A stretch of DNA of 64,000 bases from Dechloromonas hortensis (GTDB lineage: Bacteria; Pseudomonadota; Gammaproteobacteria; Burkholderiales; Rhodocyclaceae). How positions within the stretch are numbered: position 1 is the stretch's first letter; every line of letters begins with the position of its first letter. The notes under the pieces were generated by a model. That model did no database searches. It saw only the letters and a program-made list of their open reading frames with translations, and was not told the origin of the DNA. Shown one piece after another: positions 36,252-44,291 of this stretch. Both the position numbers and the translations under genes were made by a program. Location of the stretch: positions 124,001-188,000 of the forward strand of contig NZ_SSSQ01000006.1 of NCBI RefSeq assembly GCF_009469765.1, read 5' to 3'.

Positions 36252-36941
36252 ATGCGACACACAGAGAAACACCGGACAGAACGGATTGGCTGGCTGCGTG
36301 CCGCAGTGCTGGGGGCAAACGACGGGATCGTCTCGACGGCCAGCCTGGTTCTGGGCGTTGCTGCGGCCGGGGCCGATTCCAGCACCATCCTGATTGCCGG
36401 CGTCGCGGGCCTGATGGCGGGCGCCAGTTCGATGGCCGCTGGCGAGTACGTTTCCGTCAGTTCGCAGGCCGATACGGAAAATGCCGATCTGGATCGCGAA
36501 CGGCGTGAACTGGCTGCCGATCCGGAACACGAACTGGCGGAATTGCGAGCCATCTACATCGGCCGCGGGCTGGACGCCGAAATTGCCGGCGTGGTGGCCA
36601 GCCAATTAATGGCCCATGACGCCATTGGGACGCATGCCCGGGACGAGTTGGGTATCTCGGCATGCCAGACAGCCAAACCGTTGCAGGCCGCGCTGACCTC
36701 GGCCGCCACTTTTTCAATGGGTGCGGCGTTGCCGCTGCTGGTTGTCATGTTAGTGCCGGTGAGCGTGCTGTTCTGGAGTGTCGCCGGCAGTGCGCTGCTT
36801 TTTCTCGCCTTGCTGGGGGGCTTGTCGGCTGCCGCAGGGGGGGCGCCCTTGAGCGTCGCAATCGCCCGCGTCAGCTTTTGGGGGGCCTTGGCGATGGGCT
36901 TGACGGCTGGCGTCGGTGCCTTGTTTGGTGTGTCTGCCTGA
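36252..36941 (+). CDS. VIT/CCC1 family metal-ion transporter
   Basis: The ATG at 36252 gives 229 residues, preceded by GGAGTCAGGA. The N-terminus RIGWLRAAVLGANDGIVSTA is the VIT1/CCC1 signature. About five membrane segments follow: about 20-40, 43-62 with GASSMAAGEYVSVSSQADTE, and three C-terminal helices from 145 onward. The cytoplasmic loop is rich in Glu (ADLDRERRELAADPEHELAEL), which is the metal-collecting domain in this family. Members export or sequester Fe2+ or Mn2+. A CRP-geometry box lies upstream, so it may belong to the local stress regulon. Confidence 0.87.
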   Translation: MRHTEKHRTERIGWLRAAVLGANDGIVSTASLVLGVAAAGADSSTILIAGVAGLMAGASSMAAGEYVSVSSQADTENADLDRERRELAADPEHELAELRAIYIGRGLDAEIAGVVASQLMAHDAIGTHARDELGISACQTAKPLQAALTSAATFSMGAALPLLVVMLVPVSVLFWSVAGSALLFLALLGGLSAAAGGAPLSVAIARVSFWGALAMGLTAGVGALFGVSA

Positions 36942-37001
36942 TTTTCCTGTATTCGGCCTGCCCCATAGCTGAGTGGCGTCATTCAGCGGGCAAGTATTCG
37001 C

Positions 37002-37022
37002 TATGTGCGCCAAGGGACAGAT
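37002..37022 (+). promoter_or_regulatory. TATGTGCG-N7-ACAGAT box
   Basis: TATGTGCG, CCAAGGG, ACAGAT lies in the 253-bp gap between the VIT gene and the repeat-containing secreted protein, 173 bp before the latter. The left half is perfect and the right half matches ACAGA; the centre is not symmetric. Confidence 0.5.
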
Positions 37023-37194
37023 GGCAGCGGGCTTCTGCCCCATGCTCGGCCTATCGGAGCCAAATGCAGTGCGACACCCGTATTGCGGCAACGCGCGATG
37101 CTTACCTATCACGCGGTTTTGGCAAAGAAAACTGTATGCGGGGCCTCGTTTGCCTTGGCATAGCTCTCAGGATCAAATCATCAAGGACTACAAA

Positions 37195-37806
37195 ATGAAA
37201 AACCTCAATATCAATACGATCGCCCTCGCCATCACCCTCGCTTTCAGTGCCAGCGCCATGGCTGAAGGCATGTCGAAAGGCGATTTCAATGCCGGCAAGG
37301 ACAAAATTTCAGCCGACTACAAGACGGCCAAGGCGAACTGCAATTCGCTGTCGGGCAATGCCAATGATATTTGCATGGCTGAAGCCAAGGGCAAAGAGAA
37401 AGTAGCCAAGGCTGACCTCGAAGCCGCCTACAAGCCAACACAGAAATCACGCTACGAAGCGCGCGTTGCCAAGGCCGAGGCTGACTATGGCGTGGCCAAG
37501 GAGAAGTGCGACGATCTGGCCGGCAACGCCAAGGATGTCTGCCAAAAGGAAGCTAAGGCCGCAGAAACTGCCGCAATAGCCGATGCCAAGGCGCAAATGA
37601 AGACTGCTGAAGCAAACGCAACAGCCAATGAAAAAACGGCCGATGCACGCGGCGATGCCAGCAAGAAAACCACCGAGGCCCGGAAGGATGCCAATGCCGA
37701 CAAGAGCGATGCCGAGTATGCAGTCGCCAAGGAAAAGTGCGATGCGTACTCCGGTGCAGCCAAGGATAGCTGCCTCGACAAGGCAAAAGTGACTCACAAA
37801 AAGTAA
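37195..37806 (+). CDS. Secreted Ala/Lys-rich protein with three C-x10-C modules
   Basis: The family is not recognised. Starting at MKNLNINTIALA, the 203-residue protein has a signal peptide (cleavage ASAMA-EG near residue 23). The mature part is highly charged, almost wholly helical and low in complexity. Three copies of a module with exactly ten residues between cysteines stand out: CNSLSGNANDIC, CDDLAGNAKDVC and CDAYSGAAKDSC, each next to an Ala-Lys-rich helix. They probably form helical hairpins closed by disulfides in the periplasm. A shared regulatory box lies upstream, and more small envelope genes follow. Confidence 0.75.
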   Translation: MKNLNINTIALAITLAFSASAMAEGMSKGDFNAGKDKISADYKTAKANCNSLSGNANDICMAEAKGKEKVAKADLEAAYKPTQKSRYEARVAKAEADYGVAKEKCDDLAGNAKDVCQKEAKAAETAAIADAKAQMKTAEANATANEKTADARGDASKKTTEARKDANADKSDAEYAVAKEKCDAYSGAAKDSCLDKAKVTHKK

Positions 37807-37931
37807 CAAGACCTCCTGACTCAGGCCATCAAGGCTTGAGGTCAGGTGTCTCGGGAAAGAGGCTGACGATAAGGCACGACCGGTCAACCATCAAACGCGG
37901 TGGTTTGGCAAATGCTTTCGAGGAGAACGCA

Positions 37932-38129
37932 ATGAATACAAACGGAAAAACCATGACAGTTGTCATTGCCATGAGTGCCTTGCTCGCTGCGCTGTACGGC
38001 TGCGAAAAAAAAGAGGGGCCGATGGAAAAGGCGGGTAAGGAAGTCGATAAGGCTGCCGTGTCCGCTGGGCAGCAGGTCGAAAAAGCCGGAGAAAAGATCA
38101 AGGACGCCGCCGAGGGCGACAAGAAGTAG
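37932..38129 (+). CDS. Small lipoprotein, entericidin-like in character
   Basis: The 65-residue product has a lipoprotein signal (VVIAMSALLAALYGC, Cys at about 24) and a mature part of about 40 charged residues in helical repeats (KAGKEVDKAAVSAGQQVEKA). GAGGAG precedes the ATG. It would be a short lipid-anchored helix in the envelope. Specific function is unknown. It lies in a run of small envelope genes that resemble stress proteins. Confidence 0.72.
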   Translation: MNTNGKTMTVVIAMSALLAALYGCEKKEGPMEKAGKEVDKAAVSAGQQVEKAGEKIKDAAEGDKK

Positions 38130-38210
38130 TTGCCGGCAAGCTTTCACCATGGTGCCCGGGGATTCTCGTCAGGTGCTGGGTGAACCGATGAGAAGAAGAG
38201 AAGGAATACC

Positions 38211-38636
38211 ATGAAATTATTTTTGATTGCGCTATTGCTAGCTGCATCAGCCTCATCTGCCCAAGCGGCCGATGTAGGGGTAGCGGTGAGCATCGGCCAG
38301 CCAGGCTTTTACGGCCGGCTCGATTTTGGCGACTATCCGCCCCCGCCGCAGCTTATCTATCAGCAGCCGAGAGCAGTGTATCGAGTACCGGCTGGGCGGC
38401 CGCCACTCTATCTGAATGTACCTCCCGGGCATGCCAAAAACTGGCGCCGACATTGCGGTAAATACAATGCCTGCAACGAGCGAGTCTATTTTGTACAAAA
38501 CAGCTGGTACGAGCGCGAATATGCACCGCGTTACCAGCGGCATTACGGAGATCGCCGGGATGAACACCGGGACGATCACAGAGATGGGCAACGTGGCGAT
38601 CCGCGCAATGATCATCAGCGAGGGGAATATCGTTGA
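38211..38636 (+). CDS. Secreted Tyr/Arg/His-rich protein
   Basis: This 141-residue protein has a signal peptide (LFLIALLLAASASSAQA, cleavage near residue 20). A Pro-rich region follows (DYPPPPQLIYQQPRAVY), then a conserved-looking core with two Cys (RRHCGKYNACNERVYFVQNSWY) and a His/Arg/Asp-rich tail that could bind metal. I have seen similar betaproteobacterial secreted proteins without an assigned role. A GAAGGAA ribosome site precedes the ATG. Confidence 0.72.
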   Translation: MKLFLIALLLAASASSAQAADVGVAVSIGQPGFYGRLDFGDYPPPPQLIYQQPRAVYRVPAGRPPLYLNVPPGHAKNWRRHCGKYNACNERVYFVQNSWYEREYAPRYQRHYGDRRDEHRDDHRDGQRGDPRNDHQRGEYR

Positions 38637-38731
38637 GGTAGTGGCGCAATCACCCAGCAAGGACCTGAAAATCAGCCGGTGCTTTCCACCGGCTGCTCTC
38701 ATGCCGGTCCACGGTTATTTCGGAGCAGATC

Positions 38732-39217
38732 ATGCACATACCAGCAATAGCAATACTCGCCCGGGGCCATCATAAATTGGCTCGCAAGTCCGTTTCGTTA
38801 CCCATCGCGATCATTCTTGGCGCCTTGCTATGCCCTCCCTTGCAAGCCGGTGAGGTCGGGGACAATGCAAAATCCAACGCAATCAGCATCCCGCAAGCCG
38901 ATATTCCCTGGATGAGTGGCGGCATTGGCGAGGAGGCGCGCGATGAAATGCGCAAGGCAGCGGCTTCCTACAACGTTCACATCGTTTTCAGCAATCGCCA
39001 GGGCAGCTACCTGGCTGACATTCCATTCGCCGTGGCTGGTCGCGACGGCCGGCAGATCATTTCCGGCGTCAGCGAAGGTCCGCTGCTCTATATCAAGCTG
39101 CCTCCGGGGGCTTATCGGATATCCGCACAAATTGACGGGGCGTGGCTGCATCGACGCATCCAGGCTGGTACAACCAGGCAACCGCTACGCATGGTATTCG
39201 TCAGCCGGGGCGAATGA
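38732..39217 (+). CDS. Secreted protein with carboxypeptidase-regulatory-like domain
   Basis: The 161-residue protein has a signal region (about 17-40, LPIAIILGALLCPPLQA). A beta-sandwich follows of the type that ends VSEGPLLYIKLPPGAYRISAQ (about 118-138), as in carboxypeptidase-regulatory-like or transthyretin-like domains. It begins MHIPAIAILARGHHK; a GGAGCAG sequence upstream supports this start, though the signal begins late. It is the last gene of the plus-strand envelope run, and I infer a periplasmic or outer-membrane location. Confidence 0.65.
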   Translation: MHIPAIAILARGHHKLARKSVSLPIAIILGALLCPPLQAGEVGDNAKSNAISIPQADIPWMSGGIGEEARDEMRKAAASYNVHIVFSNRQGSYLADIPFAVAGRDGRQIISGVSEGPLLYIKLPPGAYRISAQIDGAWLHRRIQAGTTRQPLRMVFVSRGE

Positions 39218-39255
39218 TCTTTTCCGGCCCTTGGTCGATTGCAAACGGGGGGCAA

Positions 39256-39292
39256 TAAAAACGGTCTTGACTCCATCGGGAATCAAGACCGT
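39256..39292 (-). terminator. Intrinsic terminator downstream of the SYLF gene
   Basis: On the minus strand ACGGTCTTGA, a 12-base loop and TCAAGACCGT form a perfect 10-bp stem followed by TTTTT. It lies 30 bp after the SYLF gene stop. Confidence 0.85.
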
Positions 39293-39321
39293 CGTAAGGT
39301 GAACAGCGCTTTAACTGCGGC

Positions 39322-39885
39322 CTAGCGTTTGATACGGCTGATTTTGGTGCCCTCGATGCTGAGGCTGGCCATCAGGCCCTGCTGGTCGAAAATGAAGGCG
39401 TAAGCATCGTTCTTCAAAGTCGATGTCGAGAGATTCTTGGCTATCCCTTCATTGACCACGACCACCGTCGGGCCGACGCCGATTTCCCATCCCATCGAAT
39501 CATCAAGGTATTTCACGGCCTTGTCGCTCATCAGGAAAACCACATAGCCATACGACTCCGCCCCGGCCTGCCAGCCGAAGGTGGCGGTAACCGAGTTGTA
39601 GTAGCTCACGAATTTGTCGTTCTTGGTCAGAACGCCTTCACCATAGGCGCCACCGAAGACCAGTCCAGCCTTGATGATCTTGGGAAAGACGAGGATTGCC
39701 TTGGCTTTCTTGGAAAGGCTCTCGGCAACCGGGCTGCTCTTGTAGAGTATTTGCAACGCCTGCGCCGCGTCCTTGTTGAGGTCTTCGGCACTGGCGGCAA
39801 GCGCCGCGTTGCTGATTGTGGCCAATGCGAAGGCCGTAGCAGTGACGAGGATGAATTTTTGCAAAATGTTTGGTGTGTTGTTCAT
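39322..39885 (-). CDS. SYLF-domain (Ysc84) secreted lipid-binding protein
   Basis: This 187-residue protein has a signal peptide (VTATAFALATISNAALA, cleavage near 30). It then carries the SYLF/Ysc84 domain: LSKKAKAILVFPKIIKAGLVFGGAYGEGVL (in part), SYYNSVTATFGWQAGAESYG, and GVGPTVVVVNEG near 135-146. SYLF proteins bind phosphoinositides in eukaryotes; the bacterial forms are secreted and of unclear role. It has its own terminator downstream and a box of the shared type 108 bp upstream, in the same orientation. Confidence 0.88.
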   Translation of the reverse strand: MNNTPNILQKFILVTATAFALATISNAALAASAEDLNKDAAQALQILYKSSPVAESLSKKAKAILVFPKIIKAGLVFGGAYGEGVLTKNDKFVSYYNSVTATFGWQAGAESYGYVVFLMSDKAVKYLDDSMGWEIGVGPTVVVVNEGIAKNLSTSTLKNDAYAFIFDQQGLMASLSIEGTKISRIKR

Positions 39886-39992
39886 TTTCGATCTCCAGAA
39901 TTACAAAGGGGAACTCGACGCACCCGGACTGCCAAACATGCGCAAGCGGGAGGGATATTCCTGAAAAGAGCTTAGATGGATTGATTTTTCAT

Positions 39993-40013
39993 CTCGGTTT
40001 GATAGCGCACATA
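39993..40013 (-). promoter_or_regulatory. TATGTGCG-N7-ACCGAG box upstream of the SYLF gene
   Basis: Read on the minus strand: TATGTGCG, CTATCAA, ACCGAG, 108 bp before the SYLF start. The left half is perfect; the right half is ACCGA as in the CsbD box. A TCTAAGCT sequence about 30 bp past the box centre could be a -10 element. Confidence 0.45.
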
Positions 40014-40021
40014 GGGAGCAA

Positions 40022-40708
40022 TCAGTGGTCGCTCTTCGGTCGCGGCAAGGCTGTCTGGTGCCTGCTTCGAACGGCTTCGGCACAAAAAACGGCGAGTCGC
40101 GCCATGACCTTCCGCACCGCGCCATTTGCGGCGATGACCCCGCCGTACGGGGTGTCCTGGAGGGCGGGAACGCTCTCGTCGAACTCCTCCCTGGCCAGAA
40201 CCTGACGGGTTTCGGTGTCGATCAGATATGCGCGCAGGGTGAAACGGACCTGGCTTGGCGAACGGTCAAACTCATGCTGCAGCCGCACGATTTCGACATC
40301 CAGGCGAAGATCGCCAACTGCGGCACTGGGGGTCAGGAGGATGGCGCGGAAGCTAGTGCTTTTTTCGAGGGCTGCGACGATCAGCGGGGCGATCATCCGG
40401 GCCGGCGTATCCGCCCATTCGCTATTGGCAAAATATTCCAGCCGATGAGGTTCGCGTACGTAGATGATGCGCCGGCTATCGAAACCGGCTGCCGCATGTG
40501 GTGGATTGATGATCAGTGTTGGCGCAGCGATCGAGACCGGCAAGGGGGCAAGGGGAGGCGTTCGTATATCGACAACGCCTGAACCATCCAGCGTATAGAA
40601 GGCGCGTTGCGATTCCTGGTTTGGCGTGAGTACACCGCAGGCACCGAGCAATCCGAGCAGCGTGGCGGCAACCAGCCGCTGGCGGCGAAAGAGAGGAGGC
40701 TTGATCAT
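40022..40708 (-). CDS. ABC-type transport auxiliary lipoprotein (PqiC-like)
   Basis: The 228-residue protein has a lipoprotein signal (LVAATLLGLLGAC, Cys near 24) and the ABC_trans_aux fold: FYTLDGSG, PLPVSIAAPTLI, GFDSRRIIYVREPHRLEYFANSEWAD (in part), and LRLDVEIVRLQHEFD. It is the outer-membrane lipoprotein partner of MCE transporters, by analogy with PqiC. It overlaps the MlaD-type gene by 4 bp and closes the four-gene operon. Confidence 0.85.
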   Translation of the reverse strand: MIKPPLFRRQRLVAATLLGLLGACGVLTPNQESQRAFYTLDGSGVVDIRTPPLAPLPVSIAAPTLIINPPHAAAGFDSRRIIYVREPHRLEYFANSEWADTPARMIAPLIVAALEKSTSFRAILLTPSAAVGDLRLDVEIVRLQHEFDRSPSQVRFTLRAYLIDTETRQVLAREEFDESVPALQDTPYGGVIAANGAVRKVMARLAVFCAEAVRSRHQTALPRPKSDH

Positions 40709-41658
40709 CGCTGCCGCTCCCCCGTTGATGACTCGCCCGGCCCGGTGGGCACCGGCCTCTGGCCGAACAGCAGAGCGGACGGATCACGCTCCATCTGCTC
40801 GCTGAGACGACGCAACGAAGTGCTAAGGACGCTCAGTTCGCGCAGCAGTCGTTCCAGTTCGGGCAGGGTTTCGGCTGTGAAGCGTCCGACATCGCCGCCG
40901 ACCGAGTTGATCGTCTTGCCGGCGCTGGCACTGGTTAGCGTGACTTCGTTGCCCATCTTTTCGACCGCATCCGCCGCGCGCCCGAGGCGGTCGAGTGTCG
41001 GTTCCAGCTTGACCGAGGCCTGCGCTGCGTGGGCAAACAGGCGGGCGGCGTCGATCAGGCCGGCATCTATGCTTTCCTTGCGTGCGGCGAAGGTGTGCGC
41101 CACGCTGGCAAGGTCGGCGAGGGTGTTCTTGAACGCCGCCTGGTTTTCGGCACCGAGCATGGCGTTGAGGTTGTTCGAGGTGGCATCCAGCTTGGCGAGT
41201 ACGTTGGTCAGCACATTTTCCAGGCGTGTGCTCAGCGATGGCTTGGTACGGATTACCGGATACTCGTTGCCGGCCGTCGCCTGCAGCAGCGGTGCATGGT
41301 CGGCGCCACCACTCAGTTCGACATAGGCGATTCCGGTCAGGCCCTGGGTCTTCAGTACTGCCACCGTGTCTTCCTTGATTGGCGTGCCGTGCTCGATGGC
41401 GAAGAGCAGATTGACCCTTTCCGGGTTGCCGGGGTCGAGCTGGATTTGCCGCACCTTGCCAACGTCAACACCGTTGTATTTGACGGGGGCGTTCAGATTG
41501 AGACCGGCCACCGATTCTTCCTCGATCGCCAGGTAGAGATCGTATTTTTTCTTCACGGCGCCGCCAGAGGCCAGCCAAAGGGCGGCGGCGACCAGTGCCG
41601 TCGCCAAAAGCAGGACAAAGGCGCCGACAACCGCATAATTCACTTTGGTTTCCATCAT
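40705..41658 (-). CDS. MlaD-family (MCE domain) substrate-binding protein
   Basis: This 317-residue protein has an N-terminal membrane anchor (about 8-30, YAVVGAFVLLLATALVAAAL). An MCE domain follows (about 38-120): SVAGLNLNAPVKYNGVDVGKV and LKTQGLTGIAYVELSGG. A long helical C-terminal region (about 130-300) probably forms the coiled channel toward the outer membrane. It binds phospholipid or related lipids in the periplasm. The first two codons are both ATG, and the start overlaps the ATPase gene. Confidence 0.9.
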   Translation of the reverse strand: MMETKVNYAVVGAFVLLLATALVAAALWLASGGAVKKKYDLYLAIEEESVAGLNLNAPVKYNGVDVGKVRQIQLDPGNPERVNLLFAIEHGTPIKEDTVAVLKTQGLTGIAYVELSGGADHAPLLQATAGNEYPVIRTKPSLSTRLENVLTNVLAKLDATSNNLNAMLGAENQAAFKNTLADLASVAHTFAARKESIDAGLIDAARLFAHAAQASVKLEPTLDRLGRAADAVEKMGNEVTLTSASAGKTINSVGGDVGRFTAETLPELERLLRELSVLSTSLRRLSEQMERDPSALLFGQRPVPTGPGESSTGERQR

Positions 41659-42440
41659 TTCACCCCGCTTTGCGCGGCTCGCCCGCGCGGGCCGTCGAAA
41701 AACTTGCGGACAGCGGGATGATCGAGTTGCGCCAGTTCACTCATCGAGCCAATGCCTTGCATCTTGCCGTCGGCGAGGACGCCAACGCGGTCGGCGATTT
41801 GCCACAGCAGGTCGAGATCGTGGGTGATGATGACAATGCCCAGGCCGAAGAGATCACGCAGTTTTTTGATCAAGCGGTCGATTTCTTCGGCGCTCTCGGG
41901 ATCAAGGCCGGCGGTCGGTTCGTCGAGAAAGAGCAGTTCCGGGTCGAGGGCCAGGGCGCGGGCGAGCGATGCCCGTTTCATCATGCCGCCACTGAGTTCC
42001 GACGGATACTTTGCGCCGACCGACGGTTCCAGGCCGGTCATCGCCAGCTTCCAGTCGGCGATTTCGTCGATCAGCGGGTCAGCCAGTCCGCTATGCTCGC
42101 GGAGCGGCAGGCCGACGTTTTCCCTGATCGTCAGCGAGCCGAACAGGCCGCCACTCTGGAACATGACCCCCCAGCGCTGGCGCAGGGCGAGGGCGGCGGG
42201 GTCGCTGATGTTTTCCAGATCGACGCCAAGTACCTTGATCGAACCCGATGCCGGTTGCTGAAGCAGAATGATTTCGCGCAGCAGGGTCGACTTCCCCGAG
42301 CCCGAGCCGCCGACCAGCGCAAATATTTCAGTCGGGTGGACAAGGAGATCGAGATCGGCATGGACGACATGGTCGCCGAAGCGCGTCGTCAGTTGGCTGA
42401 TCTCGATGGCTGGCGTGGTTTCTGGTGACGGTTCATTCAT
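41655..42440 (-). CDS. MlaF-type ABC transporter ATPase
   Basis: The ATG at 42440 follows the permease stop by 1 bp and gives 261 residues. Motifs are Walker A GGSGSGKST (about 43-51), Q-loop MFQSGGLFGSLT, signature LSGGMMKRASLARAL and Walker B LLFLDEPTAGLDP, with the switch His in IITHDLDLL. This LSGGM(M)KR form is characteristic of ATPases that power MCE lipid transporters. It energises transport through the MlaE-type permease encoded just upstream. Confidence 0.92.
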   Translation of the reverse strand: MNEPSPETTPAIEISQLTTRFGDHVVHADLDLLVHPTEIFALVGGSGSGKSTLLREIILLQQPASGSIKVLGVDLENISDPAALALRQRWGVMFQSGGLFGSLTIRENVGLPLREHSGLADPLIDEIADWKLAMTGLEPSVGAKYPSELSGGMMKRASLARALALDPELLFLDEPTAGLDPESAEEIDRLIKKLRDLFGLGIVIITHDLDLLWQIADRVGVLADGKMQGIGSMSELAQLDHPAVRKFFDGPRGRAAQSGVK

Positions 42441-42441
42441 C

Positions 42442-43578
42442 TCAGAGGTCCAGGGCGCTGAAGGCAACAGAGAACAGGGCATCGGCAACGATCACCAGAA
42501 AGATCGACTGGACGACGCTGCGCGTGGTCTGCAGCCCGACGCTGTCGGCACCACCGTGGGTGCGAAAGCCTTGAAAGCAGCCGACGGTGACGATGATTGC
42601 AGCAAAAACCGGTGCCTTGCTGATACCGATCAGATAAGCCGTGACACTGACGGTTTTGGCGAAGCGGTCGAGGAATTCGGGATAGCTGACGGCCAACTGG
42701 GCGCGCGCCATGATCATGCCGCCGAAAACGCCGAGTACGTCGGCAAACACCGTGAGCAGGGGCAGGGCGATGAAGAGGGCAATAACCTTGGGCAGGACCA
42801 GCATCTCGAGCGGTGCGATGCCGATGGTGCGCATGGCATCGATCTCCTCGCTTACCGCCATGCTGCCGATCTGTGCAGCGTAGGCCGAGCCGGAGCGGCC
42901 GGCGACGATGATGGCGGTAATCAGCGGCGCGAATTCGCGCAGCATCGAAAGGCCGACAAGATCGGCTACAAAGATGTTGGCCCCGTATTGCCTGAGTTGG
43001 TCGGCGCCCTGATAGGCCACGACGACGCCAAGCAGGAAGGAGAGCAGGCCGACGATGGGCAGGGCATCGAAGCCGGCACTGCGGATGTTGTAGAGAATGG
43101 GGCGCCAGCGGATGCGAGCCGGATGGGCAATCCAGCCGCTCAGGGCGAGGCTGGATTCACCGACAAAGGCCAGCAGGGCGACGCCTTGTTCGAGCGCGTC
43201 GGCCGTGCCGCGGCCGAGGCTTTCGAGCTTGTTGAGCGGCTTAACGGCATCCGGCGGGCTGGTCGATGCCTGCTGGGCAATTTCCTGGCCAACGACATCA
43301 AGCAATCTGACGAACTCCGGTCGCAGGTCGCGGATTTCAGCCTGGCCGGATGCACCGTGCAGGCGATGCAGCAGCTTGTGCACGATCCAGGCGCCAGCGC
43401 TGTCAAAGGCGTCGATGCGCGAGGCATCGATGACCACGGCTACGCCGGACGGCACGGCCAAGGTCTCGAGTTCGCTGTCGATCCGGCCGATCCCGCGCAC
43501 CGTCCATGAACCCGATAGCGCCAGTTCCAGTGGCTTGGTCCGGGTGAAGCGGGCGGCTGTGGCCGGAGTTTGCGTCAT
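42442..43578 (-). CDS. MlaE-type permease with N-terminal STAS domain
   Basis: From MTQTPATAAR (43578) the protein has 378 residues. Residues 15-110 form a STAS-like domain (GVAVVIDASRIDAFDSAGAWIVHKLL, in part). The rest is an MlaE permease with about five membrane helices and the signature ITAIIVAGRSGSAYAAQIGSMAVSEEIDAM (in part) near 250-280. Fusion of STAS to MlaE is common in proteobacteria outside the enterics. A GTG at 43647 would extend it but lacks a ribosome site. It heads the operon permease, ATPase, MlaD, PqiC. Confidence 0.9.
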   Translation of the reverse strand: MTQTPATAARFTRTKPLELALSGSWTVRGIGRIDSELETLAVPSGVAVVIDASRIDAFDSAGAWIVHKLLHRLHGASGQAEIRDLRPEFVRLLDVVGQEIAQQASTSPPDAVKPLNKLESLGRGTADALEQGVALLAFVGESSLALSGWIAHPARIRWRPILYNIRSAGFDALPIVGLLSFLLGVVVAYQGADQLRQYGANIFVADLVGLSMLREFAPLITAIIVAGRSGSAYAAQIGSMAVSEEIDAMRTIGIAPLEMLVLPKVIALFIALPLLTVFADVLGVFGGMIMARAQLAVSYPEFLDRFAKTVSVTAYLIGISKAPVFAAIIVTVGCFQGFRTHGGADSVGLQTTRSVVQSIFLVIVADALFSVAFSALDL

Positions 43579-43718
43579 CGTATGAGAGTGCCGGCATTCG
43601 GCTTTTTGTTCATTCTGGGTTCTTCCTTGATGCTTGAAAAACGACACCTTTGATCCCGAGAAGTGGTGGGAGCTTGTGACTCGTCGTCATGCAGATTTAG
43701 CACCACGTTCGTCATCTC

Positions 43719-43739
43719 TCTGTGCGCCGGCCCACATAG
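43719..43739 (+). promoter_or_regulatory. TCTGTGCG-N7-ACATAG box (first of two)
   Basis: TCTGTGCG, CCGGCCC, ACATAG lies in the 332-bp gap between the MlaE-type gene and the collagen-like lipoprotein gene, 172 bp before the latter. Apart from this box and the one at 43795 I see nothing assignable in the gap. Confidence 0.5.
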
Positions 43740-43794
43740 TGCGTTTTTTGGCGACTCGTTTGCGCTCATCGGTCTGCGCAGCATTTGTCACTTA

Positions 43795-43815
43795 TGTGTG
43801 TGTTAGCGAACGGAG
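43795..43815 (+). promoter_or_regulatory. TGTGTGTG-N7-ACGGAG box (second of two, weak)
   Basis: A weaker version of the shared box, 96 bp before the collagen-like lipoprotein start. Spacing is kept, and the TGTG core and the outer A-C and G-A of the right half match. Confidence 0.3.
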
Positions 43816-43910
43816 GCTTGCCGGGCGTCGGCGTACCGTCGAACAACAGCACACGGTGATCGAAAGACACCAAAGTCTGTGCTTTCAATAAACCGAGAAG
43901 AGGAATCCAG

Positions 43911-44207
43911 ATGAAATACTCAATGATCTTTTCAGCGCTGCTGCTCGCCCTGGGCTTGGGCGCATGCGAAAAGCAACCACAGGTCGCGCCACCAACTGTC
44001 GTCAACGTTCCGGTTCCCGGCCCGGCAGGTCCAACCGGAGCTACAGGCTCGAGCGGCCAGCCCGGCTCCACGGGGTCAACCGGCTCGACCGGGGTGACCG
44101 GTGATACCGGTGCAACCGGAGCGGCTGGCGGTACCGGAGCTCAAGGCGAGCCCGGCAAGACGGGGACCGACACGGTGGTCGTCGTTCCTGCTGCACCGGC
44201 GCGTTAA
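43911..44207 (+). CDS. Small collagen-like lipoprotein
   Basis: This 98-residue protein has a lipoprotein signal ([15 protein letters not shown], Cys at 19) and a Pro-rich spacer. About 16 Gly-X-Y triplets follow ([16 protein letters not shown], then [16 protein letters not shown] and so on, residues about 37-85) and a short [13 protein letters not shown] tail. It should form a small collagen-like trimer anchored in the outer membrane. The triplets are rich in Thr and Ser rather than Pro. Function is unknown; surface adhesion or envelope spacing are possibilities. AGAAGAGG precedes the start. Confidence 0.82.
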   Translation: MKYSMIFSALLLALGLGACEKQPQVAPPTVVNVPVPGPAGPTGATGSSGQPGSTGSTGSTGVTGDTGATGAAGGTGAQGEPGKTGTDTVVVVPAAPAR

Positions 44208-44291
44208 GCCCGCGGAAAAGGCGGCAGTCTGCTTCAGGATCGCGGCGGCGTCACCCTTTTCCTTGTCGATGGCAGGATGAGGTGGTCAGTC

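Noticed and set aside
37808-37850. Imperfect hairpin after the C-x10-C protein gene (CCTGACTCAGGCC with GGCTTGAGGTCAGG)
   Set aside because: The stem has bulges and no T run follows; not called.
44000-44170. Short GC-rich repeats resembling a tandem-repeat or CRISPR-like array
   Set aside because: They are Gly-X-Y codons of a collagen-like lipoprotein; units are irregular and there are no spacers.
44216-44268. Inverted repeat GGAAAAGG...CCTTTTCC between the collagen-like and PLD genes
   Set aside because: The arms are 8 bp with a spacer over 30 bp and no T run; too weak to call a terminator.
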